A stretch of 64,000 bases of DNA from contig NZ_JABBGF010000001.1 of assembly GCF_012927265.1 (NCBI RefSeq), positions 1 to 64,000 on the forward strand, in the 5' to 3' direction. Within the stretch, counting starts at the first letter, position 1. The number at the start of each line of letters is the position of its first letter. The notes beneath the pieces are model-generated. The model searched no databases. It saw only the letters and a program-made list of their open reading frames with translations, and had not been told where the DNA came from. Source of the DNA: Chryseobacterium cheonjiense. Its GTDB lineage: Bacteria; Bacteroidota; Bacteroidia; Flavobacteriales; Weeksellaceae. The position numbers and the translations under genes were made by a program. This document shows, in pieces, positions 26,839-35,570 of this stretch.

Positions 26839-27702
26839 ATGAAACCAATACTGACAGTATTTGCTGTTTTGTTCATCCTTTTTGTGAATGCCCAAAATCC
26901 TGAAAAACTCTCCAAAGAAATCAATGAAGAAGGAATTGCCCTGTATCACAGCGAAATGACAAGCTGGAACGGTACCGATATTTTTATTGAAAATTATAAA
27001 AACAGGGAAAATATAGGAGGCTATTTCTCTTATCTGGATGAAGGTGTCCCGAAATGTATTTTTTTCTCTAAAAGCCAAAAAGTGATCGGCACCATTTGTT
27101 TTCCTGCAAACTACAACCCTAAAGATGCGAAACTTGATCTTACTGAAAGAGATTTTACGCCCCAGGAGACCGAATATTTTACGATAAGAAAAAATGCTTT
27201 GGAAAGAATTCAGAATGATACGATCTTTAAAATATATAAAGATACCAACCTTAATATTGTTCCGCTGATTAGAAATAAAGTTAAAAAAGTATATGTTTTA
27301 ACGGGAACTTCAGCCGGGGATACGGTCATATTCGGAAATGATTATCTGATTACTTTTGATCACAAAAATCAGGTGAAAAATGCTGAGAGGCTCCACAATA
27401 CTATGATTGTACATAAGATTAATGACGAGGAAATAGGGCATACGATAAGCGGAGTCCACAGTCATGTCATCAAAAACTGGCAGGCCATGACCCCTACCGA
27501 TGTCTGTACACTGATGTTACATCAGAAATTTACCGGTTGGGAAAGCTATACCACTGTTTCTAAAAAGTTCGTGAGCGTATGGAACCCCAGCAATAACCTG
27601 ATGATTATGAAAACTGAAAATTTTAAAGGTATTGCAGAGAATATTCTTAAAAATAAAAAGGAAAAATCTGAGTCCGAGAAAAAGAAAAATAGTTCTGATT
27701 AG
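26839..27702 (+). CDS. Secreted protein of unknown function
   Basis: 287 residues from the ATG at 26839, which opens a signal peptide (KPILTVFAVLFILFVNAQ). The mature part has a repeated-looking strand pattern in which the cell apparently responds to an acidic, aromatic motif (NYKNRENIGGYFSYLDEGVP, FFSKSQKVIGTI). The middle contains YVLTGTSAGDTVIFGNDYLI and the C-terminus is a very lysine-rich tail (KNKKEKSESEKKKN). One His-rich stretch, SGVHSHVIKNW, could bind metal. I do not recognise the family. It is divergent from sbcD and seems to be transcribed alone. Confidence 0.75.
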   Translation: MKPILTVFAVLFILFVNAQNPEKLSKEINEEGIALYHSEMTSWNGTDIFIENYKNRENIGGYFSYLDEGVPKCIFFSKSQKVIGTICFPANYNPKDAKLDLTERDFTPQETEYFTIRKNALERIQNDTIFKIYKDTNLNIVPLIRNKVKKVYVLTGTSAGDTVIFGNDYLITFDHKNQVKNAERLHNTMIVHKINDEEIGHTISGVHSHVIKNWQAMTPTDVCTLMLHQKFTGWESYTTVSKKFVSVWNPSNNLMIMKTENFKGIAENILKNKKEKSESEKKKNSSD

Positions 27703-27802
27703 GATATGAACAGGATTTTTTAGAATTAAAATAATCCTTTCAAAAAGTCTTTTCGGTATATTTCAGATCTGATTATTATTAAATTATATCTACTTTTACA
27801 CC

Positions 27803-28054
27803 ATGGAACAGCAACCTAAAGATCCCCTTCACGGGAAAAGACTTGACGCCATTCTTGAAGAACTGGTAGAATATTACAACGGTTTTGAAAAGCTTGGTGA
27901 GCAGATCAGCATCAAATGTTTTACAGATAATCCCAGCATCAGCTCATCTCTTAAATTTCTCAGGAAAACGCCTTGGGCCAGAACAAAAGTAGAAAGTTTG
28001 TATCTTTTTGTGCTGAGAGAGAAAAAAAGAAAAGAAACAAGAGGGCAGAAGTAG
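27803..28054 (+). CDS. VF530 family DNA-binding protein (DUF2132)
   Basis: 83 residues. The pattern DPLHGKRLDAILEELVEYY followed by GEQISIKCFTDNPSISSSLK and LRKTPWARTKVESLYL is the full VF530 family signature; the structure of the Vibrio fischeri member led to its description as a DNA-binding-like fold. The Lys/Arg-rich tail (REKKRKETRGQK) supports nucleic acid contact. Role in the cell unknown. It is 100 bases upstream of the SlyD-type gene, which has its own promoter. Confidence 0.9.
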   Translation: MEQQPKDPLHGKRLDAILEELVEYYNGFEKLGEQISIKCFTDNPSISSSLKFLRKTPWARTKVESLYLFVLREKKRKETRGQK

Positions 28055-28109
28055 GATGCAAAGGATGCTTCTTTACCCCGTTATTTTCTCCTAATGAATC
28101 CAAAAACAG

Positions 28110-28117
28110 TATATTTG
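28110..28117 (+). promoter_or_regulatory. -7 box TATATTTG of the SlyD-type gene
   Basis: Perfect TAnnTTTG box 40 bases before the ATG at 28158; an AG-rich stretch (GAAAAAAAGAAAAAAAT) lies just ahead of the start codon. Confidence 0.55.
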
Positions 28118-28157
28118 TAACGTTAATCGTGAAAATTCACGAAAAAAAGAAAAAAAT

Positions 28158-28658
28158 ATGACAATCGAAAACAATCATGTTGTAGCTGTAAGTTACATAC
28201 TTCACACCATCGAAGAAGACGGGAGTAAAACTCTTGTAGAAGAGACAACAGCAGAAAATCCACTTACGTTTTTGTACGGTGTTGGAATGATGATTCCAAA
28301 ATTTGAACAGAATATTTTGGGATTGCAGGCTGGAGATAAAGCAGCATTTGTAATTCAGCCGGAAGAAGCTTATGGTGAAAGACAGCCGGATGCAATGGCA
28401 CAGCTGCCGGTAGATATGTTCCAGGAATCCGGATTACCGCCGGTTGGTGCAATTTTACCATTATCCGATAACCAGGGGAATAATTTCCAGGCATTCGTGG
28501 TAGAGGTAACACCGGATGTAGTAATAGCAGACCTTAACCATCCAATGGCCGGAAAAGTTTTGGATTTTCAGGTAGAAATTTTGAACACACGTCCTGCAAC
28601 ACAAGAAGAGCTTGCACATGGTCACGCTCACGGCGTTGACGGAAACGAAGCTCACTAA
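28158..28658 (+). CDS. slyD: FKBP-type peptidyl-prolyl isomerase, SlyD-like
   Basis: 166 residues. FKBP domain with an inserted IF flap: PLTFLYGVGMMIPKFEQNIL, GDKAAFVIQPEEAYGERQPD, then the insert DMFQESGLPPVGAILPL, and the return NHPMAGKVLDFQVEIL. The tail HGHAHGVDGNEAH is His-rich, as in SlyD proteins that bind nickel. It isomerises proline bonds and acts as a chaperone in the cytosol. Own promoter and terminator, so monocistronic. Confidence 0.92.
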   Translation: MTIENNHVVAVSYILHTIEEDGSKTLVEETTAENPLTFLYGVGMMIPKFEQNILGLQAGDKAAFVIQPEEAYGERQPDAMAQLPVDMFQESGLPPVGAILPLSDNQGNNFQAFVVEVTPDVVIADLNHPMAGKVLDFQVEILNTRPATQEELAHGHAHGVDGNEAH

Positions 28659-28662
28659 ATAT

Positions 28663-28692
28663 AAAATGTCCGATTCTTTCGGACATTTTTTT
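28663..28692. terminator. Bidirectional terminator between the SlyD and YchJ type genes
   Basis: AAAATGTCCGA (28663-28673) pairs with TCGGACATTTT (28679-28689), 5-base loop, T run after it on plus and an A run before it. Confidence 0.88.
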
Positions 28693-29069
28693 TATTCTAA
28701 AAATTCACCGCTTACATAATACCACCGGTTCTGAATCAGTTTAAATGTTGATAATTCATGATGAATCTGTGCTTTATTATTTTCATCAATGTAAAAAGCT
28801 TTAAACTCCACTTTATATAAAGAAGGCTTGTTTATAATTTCCAGACGTGTCCATTTGTTGCTTTCTCCCCATTCCTGTAAATCCTTTTTATTGTGATATT
28901 TCCTTTTGCTGGGCAGCGTTGTGTCCATTAAATATTCACCATTCGGAATAGCAAACGCCGAAAATCTTGAACGCATTAAGGCTTCAGCCGTCGGAGCATT
29001 CTTCTCGCCGTTATGATAGGGCTTACAGCATTCTTCGTAGGTTTTTCCGGAGCAACAGGGACAGTTCAT
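28692..29069 (-). CDS. YchJ family protein (SEC-C motif, NTF2-like)
   Basis: 125 residues. An N-terminal zinc-binding SEC-C motif (NCPCCSGKTYEECCKPYH) leads into an NTF2-like domain with APTAEALMRSRFSAFAI, NGEYLMDT and the C-terminal strand NRWYYVSGEF. This is the UPF0225/YchJ arrangement. No biochemical role is firmly known. Convergent with the SlyD-type gene and sharing its terminator. Confidence 0.9.
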   Translation of the reverse strand: MNCPCCSGKTYEECCKPYHNGEKNAPTAEALMRSRFSAFAIPNGEYLMDTTLPSKRKYHNKKDLQEWGESNKWTRLEIINKPSLYKVEFKAFYIDENNKAQIHHELSTFKLIQNRWYYVSGEFLE

Positions 29070-29142
29070 TTTCTGATTTTATTTTAAAACACAAATTTAC
29101 ACGAATATTTTCTACCAATCATATAATGTCCAAATCAATAGA

Positions 29143-29198
29143 GGCGGGCTTTAGCCCGGCTTGACAATAATCAATTCAATTTGGCTTTAGCCCAAACT
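29143..29198 (-). repeat. REP-like GGGCTAAAGCC element, two units
   Basis: CGGGCTTTAGCCCG (29145-29158) is a perfect 5-bp stem around TTTA. A second related stem TTGGCTTTAGCCCAA follows at 29181-29195. A lone related word GGCTTTAGCC is at 53862-53871. Such GGGCTAAAGCCC modules are frequent between genes in Flavobacteria and resemble REP elements. The rest of the 237-base gap (29070-29306) contains only the terminator below. Confidence 0.6.
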
Positions 29199-29265
29199 TA
29201 TAATGTTGCAAATCTGTGCGTTTGCAAAGTCAGCGTAAAGAACTCATGTAGTCATTAATGTTTAC

Positions 29266-29303
29266 AAAAAAAGCATCCAAAAAAAAAAATTGAATGCTTT
29301 TAA
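29266..29303 (-). terminator. Terminator of the dcp-like gene
   Basis: On the minus strand AAAAGCATTC pairs with GGATGCTTTT across an A/T-rich loop and is followed by a T run. It lies directly after the stop codon. Confidence 0.75.
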
Positions 29304-29306
29304 AAA

Positions 29307-31448
29307 TTATTTTATAAAACCTCTGCTTCTCAATAAAGGCTTAATATCCGGATCGTGTCCTGTAAAATCTCTGAACGCCTGATTCAGGTCCACAGAATTC
29401 CCTACGGAAAGAATATATTTTCTGAAACGGTCACCGTTTTCTCTGGTAAGCCCGCCGTTATTCTTGATCCATTCCCAGGCATCATTATCCAGTGTTTCAG
29501 ACCAAAGATATGCGTAATAACCTGCAGAATAACCACCACCCCAGATATGGGCAAAGTAAGGCGTATGATATCTTGGAGGAACAGTTTTTAAAGTAAATCC
29601 GTGCTTCGTTAATGATTCTTTTTCAAAATCTAAAACGGGAATTAACTGGCTTTCGTCAGTTACCGTATGCCAATCCATATCCAGTTCTGCGGCAGAAACC
29701 AGTTCCGTAGTCATATACCCCTGGTTAAAGGTTGACGCTTTCTTGATTTTATCTACCAGAGTCTGCGGAATCGGCTGTTTTGTATCGTAACGAATTGCAT
29801 AATTCTTAAGAATTACAGGATCCAGCGCCCAATGTTCATTGATCTGTGAAGGGAATTCCACAAAGTCTCGTGGTACGTTGGTTCCGGACAGAGAAGGATA
29901 TTTCTGGCTCGCAAACATTCCGTGGATAGAGTGCCCAAATTCATGGAATATCGTTGAAACATCATCAAAACTGATTAATGAAGGTTTTCCCGGTGCAGGT
30001 TTCTGGTAATTGTAGCAGTTTACAATCACAGGTTTTGTGCCCAGTAAATAAGACTGTTCAACAAAGTTGCTCATCCAGGCTCCTCCGTTTTTAGAGTCCC
30101 TCGTATAGAAATCAAGATAATAGATCGCAATAGATTTACCATCATGGTCAAAAACTTCATAGGTTACCACATCCGGATGATACACTGGAAGGTCTGTTCT
30201 TTTTTTGAAAGTAAGTCCGTAGAATTTTTCGGCAGCAAAGAAAACCCCTTTTTCAAGAACTGTTGTAATCTCAAAATAAGGCTTGATTTCACTTTCGTCA
30301 AGATCAAATTTTGCTTTTCTCACCTGTTCGGCATAGAAGTTCCAGTCCCAAGGCTCCAATTGAAAACCTCCGTTTTGCTGATTGATAAGATCCTGAATAT
30401 CTTTAGCTTCACGTTTTGCGGTTTCAACGGCAGGGATAGCAATCTGATTCATTAGGTTGGTTGCTGCCTCCGGGGTTTTGGCCATCTGATCCTGAAGTTT
30501 CCATTCTGCGAAGCTCTTTTTGCCTAAAATCTGTGCTTTTTTAAGCCTTAATTTAGCAAGCTTCTCGATAGTTTCCCTGGTATCGTTAGCATCCCCTTTC
30601 TCCGCTCTTGTCCATGATGCTTTGAAGAGTTTTTCTCTTGTTGATCTGTTTTTAAGGTTTTGAAGAAGAGGCTGCTGCGTAGTATTCTGTAATGCCAGAA
30701 GATATTGGCCTTCTTTTTCTGCGTTTTTGGCATCGGTAGCCGCAGCTGCAATTTCATCTGCGGAAAGACCGTCAAGTTCTTTTGCATCCGTAAAGAAAAC
30801 GCCGCCCTGCTTTCTTGCTTCCAATAATTTATTGGAGTATTGGGTAGATAAAGAAGCCAGCTCCTGATTAATCTGCTTCAGTTTTTCTTTGTCTGCGGCA
30901 GAAAGATTGGCTCCGGCAATTTCAAAATTTTGCTTGTAATATTGTAATAATCTTTTGCTTTCAGAATCTAAGCCATTTTCAGAAATAGCCTTGATTCTTT
31001 TATAAAGATTTTCATTCAGATACATTTTATCGGAATGTGCCGCGAAAATCGGCGCATATTCTTCATCCAGCGCCTGTAAAGTGGGGTTGGTATTGGCACT
31101 TGTAAGATTAGAAAATACAATGGTGGCTCTTTTTAGAATTTCCCCGCTTTTTTCCAGGGCTACCAACGTATTTTCAAAAGTTGGAGCTTCCGGGTTATTG
31201 GCTATTTTCAGAATTTCAGCGTCATGTTGCTTTAATCCGAAATCGAATGCCGGCTTAAAATGTTCATCTTTAATTTTGTCAAACTCAGGGGCCTCATACT
31301 GAAGTTTGCTTTTCTTCATAAAAGGATTAGACGACAGGGAAGCATCCGGTGAAGGAACTTCCTTTTGAGTTTCAGTGCTTTTCATTGTGGTACAGGATTG
31401 ATTAAATGCTAACGCAGAAATTAATAATACTGATGAAATCTTCTTCAT
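29307..31448 (-). CDS. dcp: Peptidyl-dipeptidase, M3 family metallopeptidase lipoprotein
   Basis: 713 residues. Lipoprotein signal (KKISSVLLISALAFNQSC) implies attachment to the envelope. The zinc site is H502-E-F-G-H506 in STIFHEFGHSIHGMFA, with the third ligand in DFVEFPSQ about 28 residues on. The remaining sequence is mostly helical, as in thimet oligopeptidase and E. coli Dcp; the C-terminal IWGGGYSAGYYAYLWSE lines the active site. It removes dipeptides from peptide C-termini. Stands alone between terminators. Confidence 0.94.
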   Translation of the reverse strand: MKKISSVLLISALAFNQSCTTMKSTETQKEVPSPDASLSSNPFMKKSKLQYEAPEFDKIKDEHFKPAFDFGLKQHDAEILKIANNPEAPTFENTLVALEKSGEILKRATIVFSNLTSANTNPTLQALDEEYAPIFAAHSDKMYLNENLYKRIKAISENGLDSESKRLLQYYKQNFEIAGANLSAADKEKLKQINQELASLSTQYSNKLLEARKQGGVFFTDAKELDGLSADEIAAAATDAKNAEKEGQYLLALQNTTQQPLLQNLKNRSTREKLFKASWTRAEKGDANDTRETIEKLAKLRLKKAQILGKKSFAEWKLQDQMAKTPEAATNLMNQIAIPAVETAKREAKDIQDLINQQNGGFQLEPWDWNFYAEQVRKAKFDLDESEIKPYFEITTVLEKGVFFAAEKFYGLTFKKRTDLPVYHPDVVTYEVFDHDGKSIAIYYLDFYTRDSKNGGAWMSNFVEQSYLLGTKPVIVNCYNYQKPAPGKPSLISFDDVSTIFHEFGHSIHGMFASQKYPSLSGTNVPRDFVEFPSQINEHWALDPVILKNYAIRYDTKQPIPQTLVDKIKKASTFNQGYMTTELVSAAELDMDWHTVTDESQLIPVLDFEKESLTKHGFTLKTVPPRYHTPYFAHIWGGGYSAGYYAYLWSETLDNDAWEWIKNNGGLTRENGDRFRKYILSVGNSVDLNQAFRDFTGHDPDIKPLLRSRGFIK

Positions 31449-31527
31449 AAATGATTTATTAATAATGCCTAAAGATATTAAATCTTCCGTTAAAAAATGC
31501 AGGATTTACATCTATCATCAAGAAATA

Positions 31528-31551
31528 AAGCTCTTCCGAATTAGGAAAAGC
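31528..31551 (-). terminator. Possible terminator after the SPW gene
   Basis: An imperfect stem (AGCTCTTCC against GGAAAAGCT, one mismatch) followed on the minus strand by a weak T-rich stretch. Between the SPW gene and dcp. Confidence 0.4.
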
Positions 31552-31584
31552 TCTATTATATTGCATTGAAAAATTAAAATGAGT

Positions 31585-31950
31585 CTAAATGTGTCTTGGT
31601 GTGTGAACTGTTGATATCGCTTTTCTGGAAAGCAATACGGCAACAATTTCAAAAGCACCTAAAATAACATGCGGAAGGTAAATCCTGTCGCTGAACCCGA
31701 ATAGCCATGGTGATACCAGCAAAAGAGCACCTGCTATAAAGTCGATTGTAAGGTGAATCCTGTACGGAATTACTTTTGCCACAGAATATTCGTAATTGGT
31801 AAGAATACTGTACAATAATGTTGAAGCCCCCAGAATTACAGGAATTACAGTAGCAGCACTATCGTCAGCAAATCCTAACAACCATGGGACAGCAATTAAT
31901 AACAAACCTACAAGGTAATCCAGCATTGCGTGTATTTTTGATGAAATCAT
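31585..31950 (-). CDS. SPW repeat membrane protein
   Basis: 121 residues with four membrane helices in two similar halves. Each half carries the SPW-type core: AVPWLLGFADD near residue 21 and SPWLFGFSDR near residue 81. The halves align with each other, as expected from an internal duplication. SPW proteins are small integral membrane proteins of unknown role, frequent in soil and stress-tolerant bacteria. Likely monocistronic. Confidence 0.85.
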   Translation of the reverse strand: MISSKIHAMLDYLVGLLLIAVPWLLGFADDSAATVIPVILGASTLLYSILTNYEYSVAKVIPYRIHLTIDFIAGALLLVSPWLFGFSDRIYLPHVILGAFEIVAVLLSRKAISTVHTPRHI

Positions 31951-32179
31951 AATATATATTTTTTTGTGTTGTGTAACATATGCAGTTCAATACGTATACC
32001 ATTGAATGAGAAAACGTGGTATAAATTATTGATTTTTAGAGTGTTTTATTTTTGAATTAATAGAAACAAAGTATTTTGAAAATGTAGATTATGATTCAGA
32101 TCGTATAATATTGAGACAGGATGTAATATTTTTTATAAATTAGGTGTCAATAAATAAGATAATCATAAAACCATTGAAT

Positions 32180-32995
32180 ATGAAATCAACAAAACTTTTT
32201 ATTTTTTCCGCATTTATTATATTGACATCATGTGATGGCAGAAAAGAAAAGCACGAAAACAGTGACGGCGACTGGGTGAAAAAAGTAGTCAGTACCGATC
32301 ATGGACCTGTAAGAGAAAAACAGGTAACGGGCGATTTTGATGAGATTGAAGTCTCCCAGGCTATAGAAGCCGAGATTATCAAGTCGGATGTAGAAAAAGT
32401 AGTTATTTCCGCCCCGGAAAATATTATTGATGAGGTATTGGTGGATATCAGCGGAGGCAAGCTTCATATTCACTATAAAAAAGGCATCAGGGTAATGAAC
32501 AGCCATAATGTTTCAGCAAAGATCTATGCTAAAGATTTCTCCAAAATAAATGCAAATTCTGCAGCAGGAATCACTATTAAAGATAAATTCGTTCAGGACA
32601 AAACTGATATCGAGGTTTCAAGCTCAGGATCCATAAACGGAGACCTTGAAGCCAATGACTTTGAAATTTCTGTAGGAAGCGCAAGCAATTTTACCGGAAA
32701 AATATGGGCAGTAGATCTTGATATTGACGCTTCATCCGGAGCAAGTCTTGATCTTTCGGGAAAAGCGAAGAAAGCGGAAGTTTCATCATCATCAGGAAGC
32801 AGCGTTTCTGCTAAAAATCTCGTTGCCGATAATTTAAAGGCAGAAGCATCTAGCGGAGCGAGTATTGATATCAGTGCTTCATCATCCATTAATGCAGAAG
32901 CCTCTTCCGGAGGAAGCGTAGATGTCTACAAAAAAGGAAATGTAACTTCTGTAACGAAGCAGGAAAACAGCGGTGGAAGTGTAAGCATCCATTAA
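32180..32995 (+). CDS. Head-GIN domain lipoprotein (DUF2807)
   Basis: 271 residues from the ATG at 32180, giving a lipoprotein signal (KSTKLFIFSAFIILTSC). The mature part has the head-GIN pattern: FDEIEVSQAIEAEIIKSD then a beta-helix built of short repeated rungs with Ser/Gly turns (VSSSGSINGDLEA, DASSGASLDLSGKAKKAE, EASSGASIDISA, EASSGGSVDVY). Domain family known from Bacteroidota surface proteins; suggested as adhesin-like. Its stop overlaps the stop of the convergent kefC-like gene by four bases, so no room for a terminator. A box TATTTTTG lies 125 bases upstream. Confidence 0.88.
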   Translation: MKSTKLFIFSAFIILTSCDGRKEKHENSDGDWVKKVVSTDHGPVREKQVTGDFDEIEVSQAIEAEIIKSDVEKVVISAPENIIDEVLVDISGGKLHIHYKKGIRVMNSHNVSAKIYAKDFSKINANSAAGITIKDKFVQDKTDIEVSSSGSINGDLEANDFEISVGSASNFTGKIWAVDLDIDASSGASLDLSGKAKKAEVSSSSGSSVSAKNLVADNLKAEASSGASIDISASSSINAEASSGGSVDVYKKGNVTSVTKQENSGGSVSIH

Positions 32996-34869
32996 TTATT
33001 TTCGCTTTCATCTTCATCATTTGATGAATCTTCCCATTGCTTATTATCAAAATTAAGATTGTCGTAAGCCAGTAATTCCTCCTCTCTCTGGAGGATTTCT
33101 TTTGTGGTAAAAAGATGAATCTCATCATCTTCCTCTGCCTTGGCAAGTTTGCGGATGGATTCTTTATCAATAGCCATAAATCTTTGCCCGAGACGTCTTG
33201 CGGCATACTTCCGCATTCCCGTTTCATGAAGGACGTCTACGGCCATATCTACAGCTGTACCCAATGTTTCACGGTAAATATTATTAATTCCGTTATTCAG
33301 ATAATCGTACGCGTCGATTCTGTTTTTAGCCCTTACGAATATTTTCACATGAGGATAATTTTCACGCACAATATCGGCAACAAACTTATTATTATCCGGA
33401 TCGTCCAGGCAGAGAATAAGTATTTCGGCGTCCTCAATTCCTGCGGCACGCAACGTTGGAATTTTAGTAGCATCACCGTAATATACTTTAAAACCATAGC
33501 TCCTTAATAATTTAACACGGTCAGAATCCCTGTCTAAAACCGTTGCCGAAATTTTATTAGCTTTTAAAAGTCTCCCCACCGTACTTCCGAAGTGCCCGAA
33601 CCCCACAATAATGATTTTCTTTTGTCGGACATTGCCGTCCAGAATGTTAAAATCATTGTCAGAATCCGGAACCTCTCTGATAAAACGGGGCGTAATCAAT
33701 TTATCATTAATAATCAGCAGAAACGGAGTAATACACATCGTAATGGCTGTAACGGCCATCATCTGGGCATTAAGTTCAGGGCTCAGCAGATAAAGGTTAG
33801 ATGCATAGTTGATCAGTACAAAGGCAAACTCTCCTACCTGAGAAAGCGCAAAAGCATAAAATAGAGTTTGAGGATTATCGAGCTTAAAAAATTTCCCGAT
33901 AGAAAAAAGTACAACGAACTTGATAATCAGCACCGCAAAAACAGTACTGAAAATAAAAAGAGGATCTTCCCGGATAATATTAAAATTCATAGTTGAACCT
34001 ACGCTTACAAAAAAGACGGCAAGTAATAACCCCTTAAAAGGATCAATCTGGGCTTCCAGTTCGTGCCGGAATTCACTGTTCGCAAGCATTACTCCTGCAA
34101 GAAATGCTCCCAATGCCGGAGATAGCCCAATGGCAACCATTAATTCAGAAACGCCAATAACCAGAAACAGGGAAGAAGCAGTTAACAGTTCCGTCATTCC
34201 CGATTTTGAAACATATCTTAAAAAAGGGACAAAGACATATCTTCCCAATAGAATCAGTATCACCACTCCCAAAATTACCGTTGCAAACTGCATCCATTCC
34301 GGAAGTGTCTGAATCAATACCTGGATTTCATTATCATGATCTCTGGTCTTATAATTGGCAATGAGAGGTAGAATAGCGAGAATAGGAATTACCGCAATAT
34401 CCTGAAACAAAAGCGTGGAAAATGAAGCTTCTCCGGCAAGTGTTTTTAAATTGTTCTTTTCCTGTAGAGTCTGCAGAACAATGGCCGTAGAAGAAAGGGC
34501 AAAACACATAGCGATAGCAATGGATTTATCCAACGGCCATCCCACCATTATAAAAACAAGGAAAAGCAGCGAAATGGTAAGAAGCATCTGCGTGAGGCCA
34601 AGCCCGATAATTTTCTTCCGCATTTCCCAGAATTTTCTCGGTTCAAGCTCAAGCCCGACTAAAAAAAGCAGCATGATGACCCCAAACTCACTGGCATGCA
34701 TGATATCATTAACGTCCTTACCTGTCAATTTTAATACATATGGACCGATAATTATTCCTCCTGCAATATACCCGATAACAGAACTTAGTCCGAATTTCCT
34801 CGCCAGCGGAACCATAATAATGGCAACGCCCAGAAATAAAAGGGTATTCATGGCTAAGCTTGTTTCCAT
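32992..34869 (-). CDS. CPA2 monovalent cation:proton antiporter with RCK domain (KefC/KefB-like)
   Basis: 625 residues. About twelve membrane helices (residues 1-385) form the antiporter part; key segment GLSPALGAFLAGVMLANSEF. A TrkA-N/RCK NAD-binding domain follows with IIIVGFGHFGSTVGRLLKAN (residues about 415-434) and a last acidic tail (SSNDEDESENN). Such proteins move K+ or Na+ against H+ and can be gated by glutathione adducts. The quinone-reductase-like gene upstream is the usual KefF/KefG-type helper, which strengthens the Kef assignment. Confidence 0.92.
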   Translation of the reverse strand: METSLAMNTLLFLGVAIIMVPLARKFGLSSVIGYIAGGIIIGPYVLKLTGKDVNDIMHASEFGVIMLLFLVGLELEPRKFWEMRKKIIGLGLTQMLLTISLLFLVFIMVGWPLDKSIAIAMCFALSSTAIVLQTLQEKNNLKTLAGEASFSTLLFQDIAVIPILAILPLIANYKTRDHDNEIQVLIQTLPEWMQFATVILGVVILILLGRYVFVPFLRYVSKSGMTELLTASSLFLVIGVSELMVAIGLSPALGAFLAGVMLANSEFRHELEAQIDPFKGLLLAVFFVSVGSTMNFNIIREDPLFIFSTVFAVLIIKFVVLFSIGKFFKLDNPQTLFYAFALSQVGEFAFVLINYASNLYLLSPELNAQMMAVTAITMCITPFLLIINDKLITPRFIREVPDSDNDFNILDGNVRQKKIIIVGFGHFGSTVGRLLKANKISATVLDRDSDRVKLLRSYGFKVYYGDATKIPTLRAAGIEDAEILILCLDDPDNNKFVADIVRENYPHVKIFVRAKNRIDAYDYLNNGINNIYRETLGTAVDMAVDVLHETGMRKYAARRLGQRFMAIDKESIRKLAKAEEDDEIHLFTTKEILQREEELLAYDNLNFDNKQWEDSSNDEDESENN

Positions 34870-34872
34870 AAT

Positions 34873-35394
34873 TTATTGATTAAGAAGTTTAGTGAACTCC
34901 TGTTTATGTATGATAATTTCTTTTTTTGAGAGTTTGTTGGCTTCGTAAACGGTTTTGATATGTTTGATATCAGCCTTAAAAACATTCAGTGATACGATGA
35001 GTCCGCTGATCAGCTCTTCAATCGTAAATTTGTAGGTGCCTTCTTTGTGGAAAGATCTTTCCTTGCCGCCTGTGGTTACCAGAATATAAACCTCTTTTCC
35101 CTCCAGCGGGTTGTAATTTCCTTCTTTAATCCAGTCACGGTCGAAGACCTCATCGATCCAGAGTTTTAGCAGAGGAGGCATGCCAAACCATATCAGTGGA
35201 AACTGGAAAATAAAACGATCATAATTTTTTATTCTCTTTCTTTCCCTGAATGCGGCAATATGAAAATCCGGATATTCTTCATATAGATCTCTTAAGGTAA
35301 AATGTTGTTGACGAACATAGAAATTGATGAGCTCTGCATTCGAGTTTGAGTGCTCTAGATAAGGATGTGCAAAAACTACCAACGTCTTCTTCAT
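34873..35394 (-). CDS. NAD(P)H-dependent oxidoreductase, KefF/KefG-like
   Basis: 173 residues, flavodoxin fold. Marks: KTLVVFAHPYLEHSNSNAEL (FMN phosphate loop), FQFPLIWFGMPPLLKLWIDEVF (second flavin loop) and LVTTGGKERSF (third). It ends three bases before the start of the antiporter gene, so the two are surely co-transcribed. KefF and KefG are flavoproteins that bind the antiporter and help it open during electrophile stress; this pairing suggests the same role here. Confidence 0.9.
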   Translation of the reverse strand: MKKTLVVFAHPYLEHSNSNAELINFYVRQQHFTLRDLYEEYPDFHIAAFRERKRIKNYDRFIFQFPLIWFGMPPLLKLWIDEVFDRDWIKEGNYNPLEGKEVYILVTTGGKERSFHKEGTYKFTIEELISGLIVSLNVFKADIKHIKTVYEANKLSKKEIIIHKQEFTKLLNQ

Positions 35395-35570
35395 AAACCT
35401 GTTTTCAGTAAATATAATGAAAAAAAATTGGATTAAAAACAGATTTAAAGGGAACTTACTGATTATTTAACATTAATAATAGAGATTTTCGCTATTAAGA
35501 TTAAAAAAATCGAAAAAAATTCCTAATTATGAAATGAATACATAAAAACTATAAATAGCGGGAAATGTTT

